Assembly (NCBI GenBank): GCA_944385265.1
Contig: CALWWO010000129.1
Span: 1 to 16,775, forward strand
Length of the DNA: 16,775 nucleotides
Source: an uncultured Oscillospiraceae bacterium
GTDB lineage: Bacteria > Bacillota_A > Clostridia > Oscillospirales > Oscillospiraceae
Reading direction: 5' to 3'
This document shows, one piece after another, positions 1 through 6,470 of this stretch. The notes under the pieces are model-generated. The model was not told the origin of the DNA. It saw nothing but the letters and a program-made list of their open reading frames with translations, and did not search any database. The position numbers and the translations under genes are program-made. How positions within the stretch are numbered: the stretch's first letter is position 1; the number at the start of each line of letters is the position of its first letter.

Positions 1-290
1 CATACTATAACGGCTGGTATTTTATACGACATCATCTGCTCGAACCTTTTGCGTCGCTCGTCAGGCTCGTATTTTCTCAAAAACGCGGTCTCCATTTTCC
101 CTATGAGCTGCACGCGTTCGTAATTGAAATAATCGTAAAACCCCGCAAGCTGCAGTCCCGGGCGGTTTACGTTAGAGTCGTCTATCTGTATGTTATTATA
201 ATCTTTCGGCAGCAAAACCTCTTCTATCTCTATTTTCTCTTTTGCCATCTCTATCAGCCGGCTGAGCTTTATACTATATTTAAGCGCCAT
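1..290 (-). CDS. hprK: HPr kinase/phosphorylase, N-terminal part (runs off the window)
   Basis: About 96 codons are visible; the end lies outside the window. The encoded protein begins MALKYSIKLS and contains the signature NVNRPGLQLAGFYDYFNYER, followed by IGKMETAFL and the helix EPDERRKRFEQMMSYKIP. This is the N-terminal domain of HprK, which phosphorylates and dephosphorylates Ser46 of HPr and so controls carbon catabolite regulation in low-GC Gram-positives. The catalytic Walker A domain would follow beyond position 1. The start at 288-290 is chosen because it gives the family-like N-terminus; the SD GGAAGGAG (309-302) lies 11 bases upstream. A nearer ATG at 297-295 opens only a 5-codon ORF. 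A good promoter lies at 332-360. The family call is from motif recognition. Confidence 0.9.
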   Translation of the reverse strand, partial: MALKYSIKLSRLIEMAKEKIEIEEVLLPKDYNNIQIDDSNVNRPGLQLAGFYDYFNYERVQLIGKMETAFLRKYEPDERRKRFEQMMSYKIPAVIV

Positions 291-331
291 ATCGCATATC
301 GCTCCTTCCATATTATATTTTATATAGTTAA

Positions 332-360
332 ATTTTAACCGACTTCCAATTATATTGCAA
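332..360 (-). promoter_or_regulatory. Predicted sigma-A promoter of hprK
   Basis: Read on the minus strand: TTGCAA (360-355), 17-base spacer, TAAAAT (337-332). It lies about 42 bases upstream of the hprK start with the SD GGAAGGAG between them. Confidence 0.6.
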
Positions 361-486
361 CGCCGTTAGACGTTTTTTTGATTTATTTTACCTCCTTTAG
401 CCGTTTGCTTCTATTTTGTTTTACGCCCCGAGCTCCGGAAATTTTCGTGTTATTCTCAATTTTCTCATATAAAATAAAATTTGTAC

Positions 487-515
487 TTGCTTTTTTCCGC
501 CGTATCTGATATTAT
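487..515 (+). promoter_or_regulatory. Predicted extended -10 promoter of rpmB
   Basis: TTGCTT (487-492), 17-base spacer, TATTAT (510-515), with TG at 507-508 giving an extended -10 (TGaTATTAT). The start of transcription would be near 522, leaving a leader of about 80 bases that holds the palindrome at 530-544. Confidence 0.6.
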
Positions 516-529
516 GATATTCGCTGTTT

Positions 530-544
530 GATACCTCAGGTATC
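530..544. promoter_or_regulatory. Palindrome GATACCT-c-AGGTATC in the rpmB leader
   Basis: A perfect 7-base inverted repeat around one base, just downstream of the predicted start point. As RNA it could form GATAC/GTATC with a 5-base loop followed by UUUU. It could be a repressor site or a weak attenuator; no partner is known from the window. Confidence 0.35.
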
Positions 545-603
545 TTTTAGCAGCATTTACTGCATATTAATGAGCATTGAGCGCAAGTAAGGAGGTGCGG
601 CAA

Positions 604-792
604 ATGGCAAAGTGTGAATTTTGCGATAAGGGTGTTGCGTTCGGAATAAAGGTCAGCCATTCCCACAGACGCAGCAATCGTACATGGAAACCAAATGTAA
701 AGCGTGTTAAGGCAATTGTTGACGGTACTCCCCGCCATGTTTATGTATGTACAAGGTGCCTCCGCAGCGGCAAGGTTACCCGCGCAATATAG
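604..792 (+). CDS. rpmB: Ribosomal protein bL28, zinc-binding type
   Basis: 62 residues, the usual length. The protein starts MAKCEFCDKG and contains SHSHRRSNRTWKPNV, a hallmark of bL28, a component of the large ribosomal subunit. Two CxxC pairs (Cys4/Cys7 and Cys49/Cys52) mark the zinc-binding (C+) form rather than the zinc-free form made under zinc limitation. The start at 604 is fixed by a strong SD (AAGGAGGTG, 590-598); a longer reading from an upstream ATG at 577 would run through this SD and is rejected. It is transcribed alone, from the promoter at 487-515 to the terminator at 814-852, opposite hprK. Confidence 0.97.
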   Translation: MAKCEFCDKGVAFGIKVSHSHRRSNRTWKPNVKRVKAIVDGTPRHVYVCTRCLRSGKVTRAI

Positions 793-813
793 CCACGCGT
801 ACCATGCGATCAT

Positions 814-852
814 ATATACCTTTGATTTTATCGATCAAAGGTATATTTTTTT
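814..852 (+). terminator. Rho-independent terminator of rpmB
   Basis: Perfect 13-base-pair stem (814-826 with 834-846), 7-base loop, then a run of T (846-852). It is 22 bases after the rpmB stop. Confidence 0.93.
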
Positions 853-937
853 CCGCAAAGCAGCTTGAAACGCGTTAATTTATTATATTGTTCAATTTTT
901 TGTTATTCTCATAAAATAAATATTAAATTTTATAGTT

Positions 938-954
938 AGTAACCAATGGTTACT
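938..954. promoter_or_regulatory. Operator-like palindrome upstream of the carboxylesterase promoter
   Basis: AGTAACC-aat-GGTTACT: perfect 7-base arms around 3 bases, ending two bases before the -35 element at 957. Size and place fit a dimeric repressor or activator site. No regulator gene is adjacent. Confidence 0.5.
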
Positions 955-956
955 TC

Positions 957-985
957 TTGCTTTCTTACTATTCATAGTGTATAAT
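957..985 (+). promoter_or_regulatory. Predicted sigma-A promoter of the carboxylesterase
   Basis: TTGCTT (957-962), 17-base spacer, consensus TATAAT (980-985). The leader to the ATG at 1043 is about 50 bases. Confidence 0.75.
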
Positions 986-1042
986 GGTTTCAGGCAATTA
1001 TATTTCCAGTAAATTTTTAAAAATGAAAGAGAGGAATTTTGA

Positions 1043-2440
1043 ATGGCATTACTTGAAACCAAAATCGAAAGCGGTCTTGTCAGAGGTACACCGGGCTGGA
1101 ACCAGTCCATCACCATTTTTAAGGGTGTCCCCTTTGCCGCGCCGCCAGTAGGTGATCTGCGCTGGAAAGCGCCGCAGCCGTGCAAGCCGTGGGAAGGCGT
1201 TCGTCCCTGCATTGAGTGGGCGCCGATGGCAATGCAGCCCGGCTATGTATCTGAGGGCGGCGATATTATCGGCTCTGAATTTTATGTCGGTAATTACAAA
1301 AAAAGCGAGGATTGCCTGTATCTCAACATCTGGACGCCAGCCAAAGAGCCCGGTGAAAAGCTGCCTGTTGCCGTATATATCCACGGCGGCGGTCATCAGA
1401 CAGGTTACAGCTACTTGAACTGCTATGACGGCGAGGGCTTTGCAAAGCGCGGTATCGTTATGGTCACGATCCCCTATCGTGTAAACGTTTTCGGAAACCT
1501 CGCACATCCCGAGCTTACCGCTGAGGGCAATGGCTACTCCAGCAACTATGGTCTGCGCGATCAGATAGCCGCTCTTGAGTGGATCCATAGAAACATTGCT
1601 GCTTTCGGCGGCGATCCGGATTGCGTGACATTGTTCGGTCAGTCAGGCGGCGGCGCCTCTGTTCAGGCTATGACCACTTCTCCGCTCACCAAAGGGCTTA
1701 TCCACAGAGCTATCATGCAGTCGGGCGGCGGTCTGAGAAAGCCGTACAGCGAATGGTCAGCCACGCTTGAAAAAGCTGAGGAAGCCGGCATCAGATTCTT
1801 CGAATTCATGGGCTATAAAAATCTTGCCGAGGCGAGGGCAGCCTCTGCCGATGAGATCATCGACGGATATCAAAGATTCAACTCCATAAGAATTACTGAC
1901 GATGAGACGCCGGGTATGAACGGCAAATTCATGCGTTTTGCCCCGCTGCTCGCCGACGGATATATATTCCCCGAAAGCCCGATCGATATTTGCCTGCATG
2001 GCAACCATCACGATCTTGACTACATGCTCAGCTCTACGGCAGGCGAGCCTTTTGCCACCTCCGTGCAAAATATCGCGTTTGCTGAGAACGAAATCAAGCT
2101 GGGACGCAAGCCGAGCTACCTTCTGTATTTTACATACGTACCGCCGGGAGCCGAAAATGCTCATCACTCTGTCGAGCATCACTATGTGTTCCAGACGCTC
2201 GGTCGCTCTAACAGACCGTACACCGGTCTTGACTGGGATATATCTAACGAGCTTGCAGACAGATGGGCTGCTTTCATGAAAACCGGTAATCCCAACCCGG
2301 CAGACAAGCATTATCTTGAGTGGACTCCGTTTACTGCTGATTCTCAGCTTGCTTACGAAGTTGCTGCAAACCGCAGGATGCATACCATCCCGGAAACTCC
2401 TGAAATGCTTGCCATGAAGAAGGATATTAAGGGCGAATAA
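1043..2440 (+). CDS. Carboxylesterase, type B (alpha/beta hydrolase)
   Basis: 465 residues, no signal peptide, so probably cytoplasmic. Visible hallmarks of the carboxylesterase type-B family: the N-terminal block GVPFAAPPVGDLRW, SEDCLYLN (88-95), the oxyanion-hole HGGG (114-117), and the nucleophile elbow GQSGGG with Ser201 (GESAGG in most relatives). The likely acid is Glu335 (in STAGEPFAT) and the likely base a His in AHHSVEHHYVF (His375 preferred), since GAxH near YVF is the family pattern. The stretch between acid and base is only about 40 residues, shorter than in typical members of 500 or more, so the lid region is reduced. It would hydrolyse carboxylic esters; the substrate is unknown. 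The start follows the SD GAGAGGA. It is a single gene with its own promoter, palindrome and terminator, which suggests substrate-responsive control. Confidence 0.9.
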   Translation: MALLETKIESGLVRGTPGWNQSITIFKGVPFAAPPVGDLRWKAPQPCKPWEGVRPCIEWAPMAMQPGYVSEGGDIIGSEFYVGNYKKSEDCLYLNIWTPAKEPGEKLPVAVYIHGGGHQTGYSYLNCYDGEGFAKRGIVMVTIPYRVNVFGNLAHPELTAEGNGYSSNYGLRDQIAALEWIHRNIAAFGGDPDCVTLFGQSGGGASVQAMTTSPLTKGLIHRAIMQSGGGLRKPYSEWSATLEKAEEAGIRFFEFMGYKNLAEARAASADEIIDGYQRFNSIRITDDETPGMNGKFMRFAPLLADGYIFPESPIDICLHGNHHDLDYMLSSTAGEPFATSVQNIAFAENEIKLGRKPSYLLYFTYVPPGAENAHHSVEHHYVFQTLGRSNRPYTGLDWDISNELADRWAAFMKTGNPNPADKHYLEWTPFTADSQLAYEVAANRRMHTIPETPEMLAMKKDIKGE

Positions 2441-2454
2441 TCTTATCAGTCCGC

Positions 2455-2485
2455 AAGGCGCATTGCTTTTAGCAATGCGCCTTTT
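2455..2485 (+). terminator. Rho-independent terminator of the carboxylesterase gene
   Basis: Perfect 13-base-pair stem (2455-2467 with 2471-2483), TTT loop, then TTTTACTTTT. Confidence 0.9.
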
Positions 2486-2683
2486 ACTTTTATCCGTTAT
2501 TTCAAGTTTAAGCGCTTTCTTCCAAATGGTATCTCTTAACGCGAACTTGATGACTGTACAGATTTTTGTATATATTTTTTAATCCGTTCGGTAATATAAT
2601 TGGACGCATCATAAATCGAGGCAGTATAGCGGATAAATCCACGATTATCTGCAGTAATTGTTCATTATATAGCATATACTCTC
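2486..2683. other. AT-rich intergenic stretch, no gene seen
   Basis: Part of the 390-base gap between the carboxylesterase and dedA. I find no ORF with an SD here. TTGATG...TATATA near 2548-2575 is a poor promoter match and is not called. Confidence 0.5.
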
Positions 2684-2712
2684 TTGAAAAAATGCGCCAT
2701 ATAGCTTAATAT
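2684..2712 (+). promoter_or_regulatory. Predicted sigma-A promoter of dedA
   Basis: TTGAAA (2684-2689), 17-base spacer, TAATAT (2707-2712). A CCATAT/ATATGG inverted repeat (2697-2702 with 2709-2714) overlaps the spacer and the -10 and could be an operator. The predicted transcript start is near 2719. Confidence 0.65.
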
Positions 2713-2733
2713 GGTCATGGTGAAAACAAAAAA

Positions 2734-2806
2734 GCCGCTCTCTTTAATTCTGCGAAGTGGCACGCTTCCTGCCCGCTTGGAGCGGCAGCTAATTTTACGG
2801 CGCTCC
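2734..2806 (+). promoter_or_regulatory. Structured dedA leader with two competing stems
   Basis: GCCGCTC (2734-2740) can pair with GAGCGGC (2780-2786). Inside, AGTGGCA (2756-2762) can pair with TGCcCGCT (2770-2777) with one bulge. The same right arm, GGAGCG (2779-2784), can pair instead with CGCTCC (2801-2806), which lies 17 bases before the SD GAGGT. The two pairings exclude each other, as in attenuators and riboswitches. There is no match to a riboswitch class I know, and no terminator-type U-run follows, so control would more likely act on translation. A structure of no function is possible. Confidence 0.4.
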
Positions 2807-2831
2807 GATATAACAAAACGAGGTAGATTTT

Positions 2832-3467
2832 ATGAATGATTTTATGCTTTCGGTAGTGAATAATTATGGATATATCGGAGTATTCCTGCTGATATTTATT
2901 GAAAACGTATTCCCGCCGATACCGTCCGAGGTGATTCTTTTGTTTGGCGGAGCGCTCTCCGTTTCAACGTCCATGCATCCGGTCGGCACGATCATCGCGG
3001 CAACTATTGGATCGCTCGTAGGTGCCGTTTTGTTGTACGCTTTTGGTTACATTTTCCAGTCTGAACGCATGAAAAAACTCATTGGCAGCAATATTGGGAG
3101 GGCGCTCAAACTGCGTCAGGAGCATGTCGATAAAGCTGAACAATGGTTTTCACGGTACGAGGGAAAAGCCGTGCTGATATGCCGCTGTGTACCGATAGTA
3201 CGCAGTCTTATCTCGATCCCAGCCGGTTTTGCAAAAATGGATATGCCTCGCTTTTTGCTATATACGGCAATCGGAAGTACCGTATGGAACGCGGTACTGG
3301 TGAACGTCGGCGCGCTTCTTGGCAACTCATGGAAGACGGCTCTGCCATACATTAAAAAATATTCGGTCGTCGTTGTATCAGCGCTCATCGTCCTGATTGT
3401 GGTGTTGATTGTTGTATATATCGTACGCAGGAGGCGCAGAAGAAAAAATGAGATAAAAAGGAAGTGA
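2832..3467 (+). CDS. DedA-family membrane protein
   Basis: 211 residues with about four to five hydrophobic segments (roughly 10-45, 50-72, 140-165 and 178-198) and a strongly basic tail (RRRRRRK, 199-205). Family marks: FIENVFPPIPSE (Glu24, Pro28-29, Pro31), then WFSRYEGKAVLICRCVPIVR (Arg118, Pro121, Arg124), SIPAG (128-132) and G..VWN. DedA proteins are inner-membrane transporters; some recycle undecaprenyl phosphate or phosphatidylethanolamine. Which lipid this one handles cannot be told from sequence. If undecaprenyl phosphate, it would return the carrier used by the glycosylation operon at 6471-9833. The start follows the SD GAGGT (2821-2825). The next ORF, a kdpD stump, begins 5 bases after the stop. 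Confidence 0.92.
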   Translation: MNDFMLSVVNNYGYIGVFLLIFIENVFPPIPSEVILLFGGALSVSTSMHPVGTIIAATIGSLVGAVLLYAFGYIFQSERMKKLIGSNIGRALKLRQEHVDKAEQWFSRYEGKAVLICRCVPIVRSLISIPAGFAKMDMPRFLLYTAIGSTVWNAVLVNVGALLGNSWKTALPYIKKYSVVVVSALIVLIVVLIVVYIVRRRRRRKNEIKRK

Positions 3468-3471
3468 GTCT

Positions 3472-3588
3472 GTGGCGGAAAACGGTGCGAAGGCTAAAGG
3501 ACGTTTGAAAATATTTTTCGGATATGCTCCGGAGACTGGCAAAACCGTTGCCATGCTGAAGGCTGCCATTTCCGCTCAATGTCATTAG
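3472..3588 (+). pseudogene. kdpD: kdpD remnant (N-terminal 38 codons only)
   Basis: GTG start after the SD AAGGAAGTGAG. The reading VAENGAKAKGRLKIFFGYAP, followed by ETGKTVAMLKAA, is the first part of the KdpD sensor domain: GKLKIFFGYA plus a Walker A loop (Gly17...Gly23-Lys24-Thr25) and AMLxAA. Full KdpD is about 900 residues. Here similarity stops after Ala32 and a TAG ends the frame at 3586. Nothing resembling the rest of KdpD or its partner KdpE follows. It is probably the relic of a deletion or small insertion; a short residual peptide could still be made. Confidence 0.75.
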
Positions 3589-3647
3589 TGTCAAAAGCAT
3601 AGCAAAATGAATGATATTCACTAAAATCATCACTATCTATCTTAATA

Positions 3648-3693
3648 TAAGGGCAAGCGGCGCGGTCTAAATAGACCGCGCCGCTTGCCCTTA
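3648..3693. repeat. Very long perfect inverted repeat (22-base arms)
   Basis: The arms 3648-3669 and 3672-3693 are perfectly complementary around AA, with a GC-rich core (GGGCAAGCGGCGCGGTCTA). It lies between the kdpD stump and the terminator at 3735-3759. There is no clear U-run after it on the plus strand, so it is not a textbook terminator, though it would stop or protect a transcript. ATGTCATT (3579-3586) and its complement AATGACAT (3710-3717) sit on either side, as possible ends of a small non-coding element of about 145 bases. Confidence 0.85.
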
Positions 3694-3734
3694 GCTCCTC
3701 GACTTGTGCAATGACATAGCGGAACAAAAAATCA

Positions 3735-3759
3735 AAGGGACGGCGCGTGACCGTCCCTT
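3735..3759 (-). terminator. Terminator of the nucleotidyltransferase/fchA-folD operon
   Basis: Stem AAGGGACGG (3735-3743) with CCGTCCCTT (3751-3759), 7-base loop. On the minus strand the stem is followed by TTTGATTTTTTG, so it ends the minus-strand operon 45 bases past its stop. It may also work weakly in the plus direction. Confidence 0.85.
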
Positions 3760-3804
3760 CTCTGTTTTCCTTAAAATGACACTCCTCAAAAGCGCGGCTT
3801 TAAT

Positions 3805-5283
3805 TTACTCTGCTCTTTTTTCCGCAGCGTCCACGACATGGCTTATCAGCACCGCTGTCGTAACCGAGCCGACGCCGCCGGGCGAAGGCGTTACGGCAGC
3901 TACTATAGTTTCCGCGTCTGTAAATTTAACATCGCCTATTATTTTACCGTCAGCACCCTCGTTTATTCCGACATCTAACACGGTCTGTCCTTTTGAGAAA
4001 TATCTTTTATCTACTGCTTCGGCTTTCCCGAGAGCTGCGATGACTATATCGGCGTTTTTAGCTGTTTTTGCAGCGCCTTTTGTTTTTGAATGGCATGTCG
4101 TAACAGTAGCGTTCCTGGCAGTGAGCAGCATCGACACTGGCTTTCCTATTACTAAGCTCCTGCCGAGCACGACCGCATTTTTCCCCGATATCTCGATACC
4201 GTAGTAATCGAGCATCTCTATACACGCCTGTGCCGTACACGGAGCATATCCGCTCCCGCTGCCTGAGTATACCGCCGCCTGCGAGCCGCTTGTAATGCCG
4301 TCCATATCCTTTTCCGGTCGCAGTGTCTCTCGCACTTTTCCCTCGTCTATATGCTTCGGAAGAGGGCACATGACGATAACACCGTGAACTGAATCGTCAT
4401 CATTTTGCTTTTCTATTTCTTTTATCAGCTCACTTTCCGAAATATCGCCGGGAAGGTCTATGCCAACGGCTTTTACTCCGCATTTGCCACACTGGCGTAT
4501 CGCCATTTTCTCATACCATATATCGTCAGGGCTGTCGCCCACCCTCACTATAGCGAGTTTCGGCTCTATGCCGGCTGCGTTCAACTTTTCGACTCGTTTT
4601 GCAATACCGGCGTAAATGCTGTCAGCCACAGGTTTACCGTAAAGTATCTGCGCGCTGCTCCCATTTTTATTGATAGCATTCATAACGGTCTCGTACACTT
4701 CGTCCGCTTTTTTGACGTTCTCCGCGATTATTTTATCGCACTCCGCCGTAAGCTTGTCGGCATACAACCTGTCCTTCATAAGTCCTGCGTTTATATACAC
4801 ATTTAAGCTTGCCGCTTTCAGCGCACATATGCAGCACAGCACGCCGGCTCCCACGTCGCTCACGGCAAGCCGGCTGCCCTTTTCAGCCAAAATCGCGTGC
4901 AGCTCTATCGCCTCTGCAGTGAGGCGCATTATTTTTAGTGGAACGGCACACGCGTCGCAAAGAGCTTTTTCCATAACTTCGTCGCGATTCGGATCATCTT
5001 TCGGAATCCCGTACGCCCGGGAAAGCGGCTCGAACGACTCAGCATCCGCGTCTATTTGCGCTAAAAGCTCTTTCTGTAACTTCTTCGTCTTATCCAGGAT
5101 GCTTCGTATTTCATCCTCATACTCTGCGTATTTTTTCTTTCCGGTCGTAAGATTCGCTACCATTCCGCCCAGCGCCGTGCCGACAGCACCCACAAGCGCC
5201 GATGCGCCACCGCCGCCGGGTACTGCCGCTTTTGACCAGAGCTCTTCTATAAAATCAGCGCACTTTTTTTCCGCAAATAACAC
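3805..5283 (-). CDS. Fusion: FchA-type cyclohydrolase/cyclodeaminase + FolD
   Basis: 492 residues. Residues 1-208 are a formimidoyl-THF cyclodeaminase/methenyl-THF cyclohydrolase domain: PGGGGASALVGAVG (22-35), MVANLT, GKKKY (48-52) and a helical bundle. Residues 211-492 are FolD (5,10-methylene-THF dehydrogenase): ILYGKPVA, KDMDG (325-329), GRSLVIGKP (374-382) and TPSPGGVGSVTTAVL (465-479). FolD normally does both dehydrogenase and cyclohydrolase steps. Here the YVxxKxK motif reads Y257-EKM-A261-IR, so the cyclohydrolase lysine is Ala. The Gln of VQLPLP is Met305. Asp326 and Asp328 are kept. I infer that FolD keeps the dehydrogenase and the fused domain supplies the cyclohydrolase. The GTG start follows a weak SD (AAAGGA, 11 bases away). 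It is the second gene after the nucleotidyltransferase, with a 56-base gap. Confidence 0.9.
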   Translation of the reverse strand: MLFAEKKCADFIEELWSKAAVPGGGGASALVGAVGTALGGMVANLTTGKKKYAEYEDEIRSILDKTKKLQKELLAQIDADAESFEPLSRAYGIPKDDPNRDEVMEKALCDACAVPLKIMRLTAEAIELHAILAEKGSRLAVSDVGAGVLCCICALKAASLNVYINAGLMKDRLYADKLTAECDKIIAENVKKADEVYETVMNAINKNGSSAQILYGKPVADSIYAGIAKRVEKLNAAGIEPKLAIVRVGDSPDDIWYEKMAIRQCGKCGVKAVGIDLPGDISESELIKEIEKQNDDDSVHGVIVMCPLPKHIDEGKVRETLRPEKDMDGITSGSQAAVYSGSGSGYAPCTAQACIEMLDYYGIEISGKNAVVLGRSLVIGKPVSMLLTARNATVTTCHSKTKGAAKTAKNADIVIAALGKAEAVDKRYFSKGQTVLDVGINEGADGKIIGDVKFTDAETIVAAVTPSPGGVGSVTTAVLISHVVDAAEKRAE

Positions 5284-5339
5284 TTAAATCCCGTTCCTTT
5301 CCCCGTCTTCCGCCCAGGGCAGAGCGGAGCGGCTTATTT

Positions 5340-6269
5340 TTATATATCTCGCAAGCTTTTCGGATACTCTCCCGCATCATGAAGCTTCTTAAGCTCCCTG
5401 CGCACGATCGGCTTATCCTCTCTATATGTAATGCCAAACCATTTATCGTTTGATTGCAGCACTTGTATCGACAGCTCGCCTGAATTTAAAAGCTGATCTA
5501 CGAAAACCGGCAGCACATATTCTGACTTGAGATCGTCTATTTTAAGTCCGCTCAAAAATGTTTTAAACCGCGTTTCCATTTTGTTGAATATCTTCGGGTC
5601 AAAGCCCCACAGATTCATAGATACGACCGCATCCGGGTCAAGCTCTATCCCGTTTTCGTCCTTCTCTGTATCGCGTATCGTTCCGTCCGCAAATACTTTT
5701 ATCTTATATGTTTCCGTCACCTTTGTAAGCTTGCCGTTTTCGCACGTACAGACTCCTCTCGTAACGGAGCCATATTCGCTGACCGTATTTTTAAGGCGGT
5801 ATCCGACCATGAAGCCAAAATCGCCGCATGTATTGGCGCACAGCGCGTCATACATAGTTTTATACGCGTCTATCCCGTAATAGTCGTCCGCATTTATCAC
5901 GGCAAACGGCTCATTTATGTAGTCTCTCGCGCACAGCACTGCGTGTACCGTTCCCAGCGGCTTTGTGCGCTCTGCCGGCACAACGTACCCTTTTGGCAGT
6001 TTATCCATGCTCTGTATCGCGTACTCCACTTTTACCGCTCTGCCGTCCGGCGTCTTCATTCTGCCCACTCTATCCCCGCACAGCTCGCGAACATCGTTAT
6101 ATATTTCATCCTTTATTATAAATACTATCTTATTGAATCCCGCTTTTACCGCGTCATAGACGGAATACTCCATGAGTATCTCGCCGTTCGGTCCCATACC
6201 GTCTATTTGTTTTACACCGCCGTATCTTGATCCAAGACCAGCCGCCATTACGACGAGCGCTGCATCCAT
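5340..6269 (-). CDS. Sugar-nucleotidyltransferase-like protein (NTP_transferase family)
   Basis: 309 residues. The N-terminus ALVVMAAGLGSRYGGVKQ carries the nucleotide-binding signature GxGxR...K of the nucleotidyltransferase fold, followed by TKPLGTVHAVLCA and INADDYYG, whose Asp pair should bind Mg. Members make NDP-sugars or NDP-alcohols (such as glucose-1-phosphate thymidylyl/uridylyl-type enzymes) from NTP and a phosphorylated substrate. The exact sugar or alcohol cannot be read here. The start is fixed by a strong SD AGGAGG. It leads an operon with the fchA-folD fusion, an odd pairing by function. It could feed the neighbouring glycosylation operon (6471-9833), which lies upstream on the same strand with its own promoter; that is inference. 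Confidence 0.88.
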   Translation of the reverse strand: MDAALVVMAAGLGSRYGGVKQIDGMGPNGEILMEYSVYDAVKAGFNKIVFIIKDEIYNDVRELCGDRVGRMKTPDGRAVKVEYAIQSMDKLPKGYVVPAERTKPLGTVHAVLCARDYINEPFAVINADDYYGIDAYKTMYDALCANTCGDFGFMVGYRLKNTVSEYGSVTRGVCTCENGKLTKVTETYKIKVFADGTIRDTEKDENGIELDPDAVVSMNLWGFDPKIFNKMETRFKTFLSGLKIDDLKSEYVLPVFVDQLLNSGELSIQVLQSNDKWFGITYREDKPIVRRELKKLHDAGEYPKSLRDI

Positions 6270-6404
6270 TTTATCTCCTCCTGAAAAGTTTTGTTGTTAG
6301 TAACAGATTTAAAAAATTAATTACTATTTTCGACATTTTTAGATATTAAACGCAAATTCACAACTCAATGCGTAGTATACGTCGAATCAACTGTATTGCC
6401 CGTT

Positions 6405-6433
6405 ATTATACTTTATTTTTCGTTTTACCGCAA
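6405..6433 (-). promoter_or_regulatory. Predicted promoter of the nucleotidyltransferase operon
   Basis: Minus strand: TTGCGG (6433-6428), 17-base spacer, consensus TATAAT (6410-6405). It leaves an AT-rich leader of about 130 bases to the start at 6269, in which I see no strong structure. Confidence 0.7.
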
Positions 6434-6470
6434 CACGGTGCTTTTTCATTTATTATCTATAAAGCAAACA

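Larger units (their letters stand above)
291..603. other. Divergent intergenic region hprK / rpmB
   Basis: About 310 bases without a gene. It holds the hprK promoter (332-360, minus), the rpmB promoter (487-515, plus) and the rpmB leader. An AT-rich middle (361-480) contains an SD-like AAAGGAGG on the minus strand near 392-399, but no start codon follows at the right distance. I see no other gene or RNA. Confidence 0.6.

Noticed and set aside
361..400. SD-like AAAGGAGG on the minus strand between hprK and rpmB as the start of a small gene
   Set aside because: No start codon at a proper distance and no open frame of note before the hprK promoter.
547..813. Minus-strand ORF opposite rpmB
   Set aside because: It is the antisense of a conserved ribosomal gene, has no SD and no family-like sequence.
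1049..1588. 179-codon minus-strand ORF within the carboxylesterase gene
   Set aside because: It lies fully antisense to a well supported enzyme; no SD or recognisable motif.
2486..2831. T-box or known riboswitch upstream of dedA
   Set aside because: No T-box core (AGGGTGGNACCGCG) or other known riboswitch core could be found; only the competing stems remain.
3494..3727. 77-codon minus-strand ORF across the kdpD stump and the palindrome
   Set aside because: It reads through the hairpin, lacks an SD and has no recognised family; kept only as part of the possible element.
4670..5287. 205-codon plus-strand ORF opposite fchA-folD
   Set aside because: Low-complexity Ser/Ala-rich translation that arises from the reverse of a GC-rich gene; no SD.
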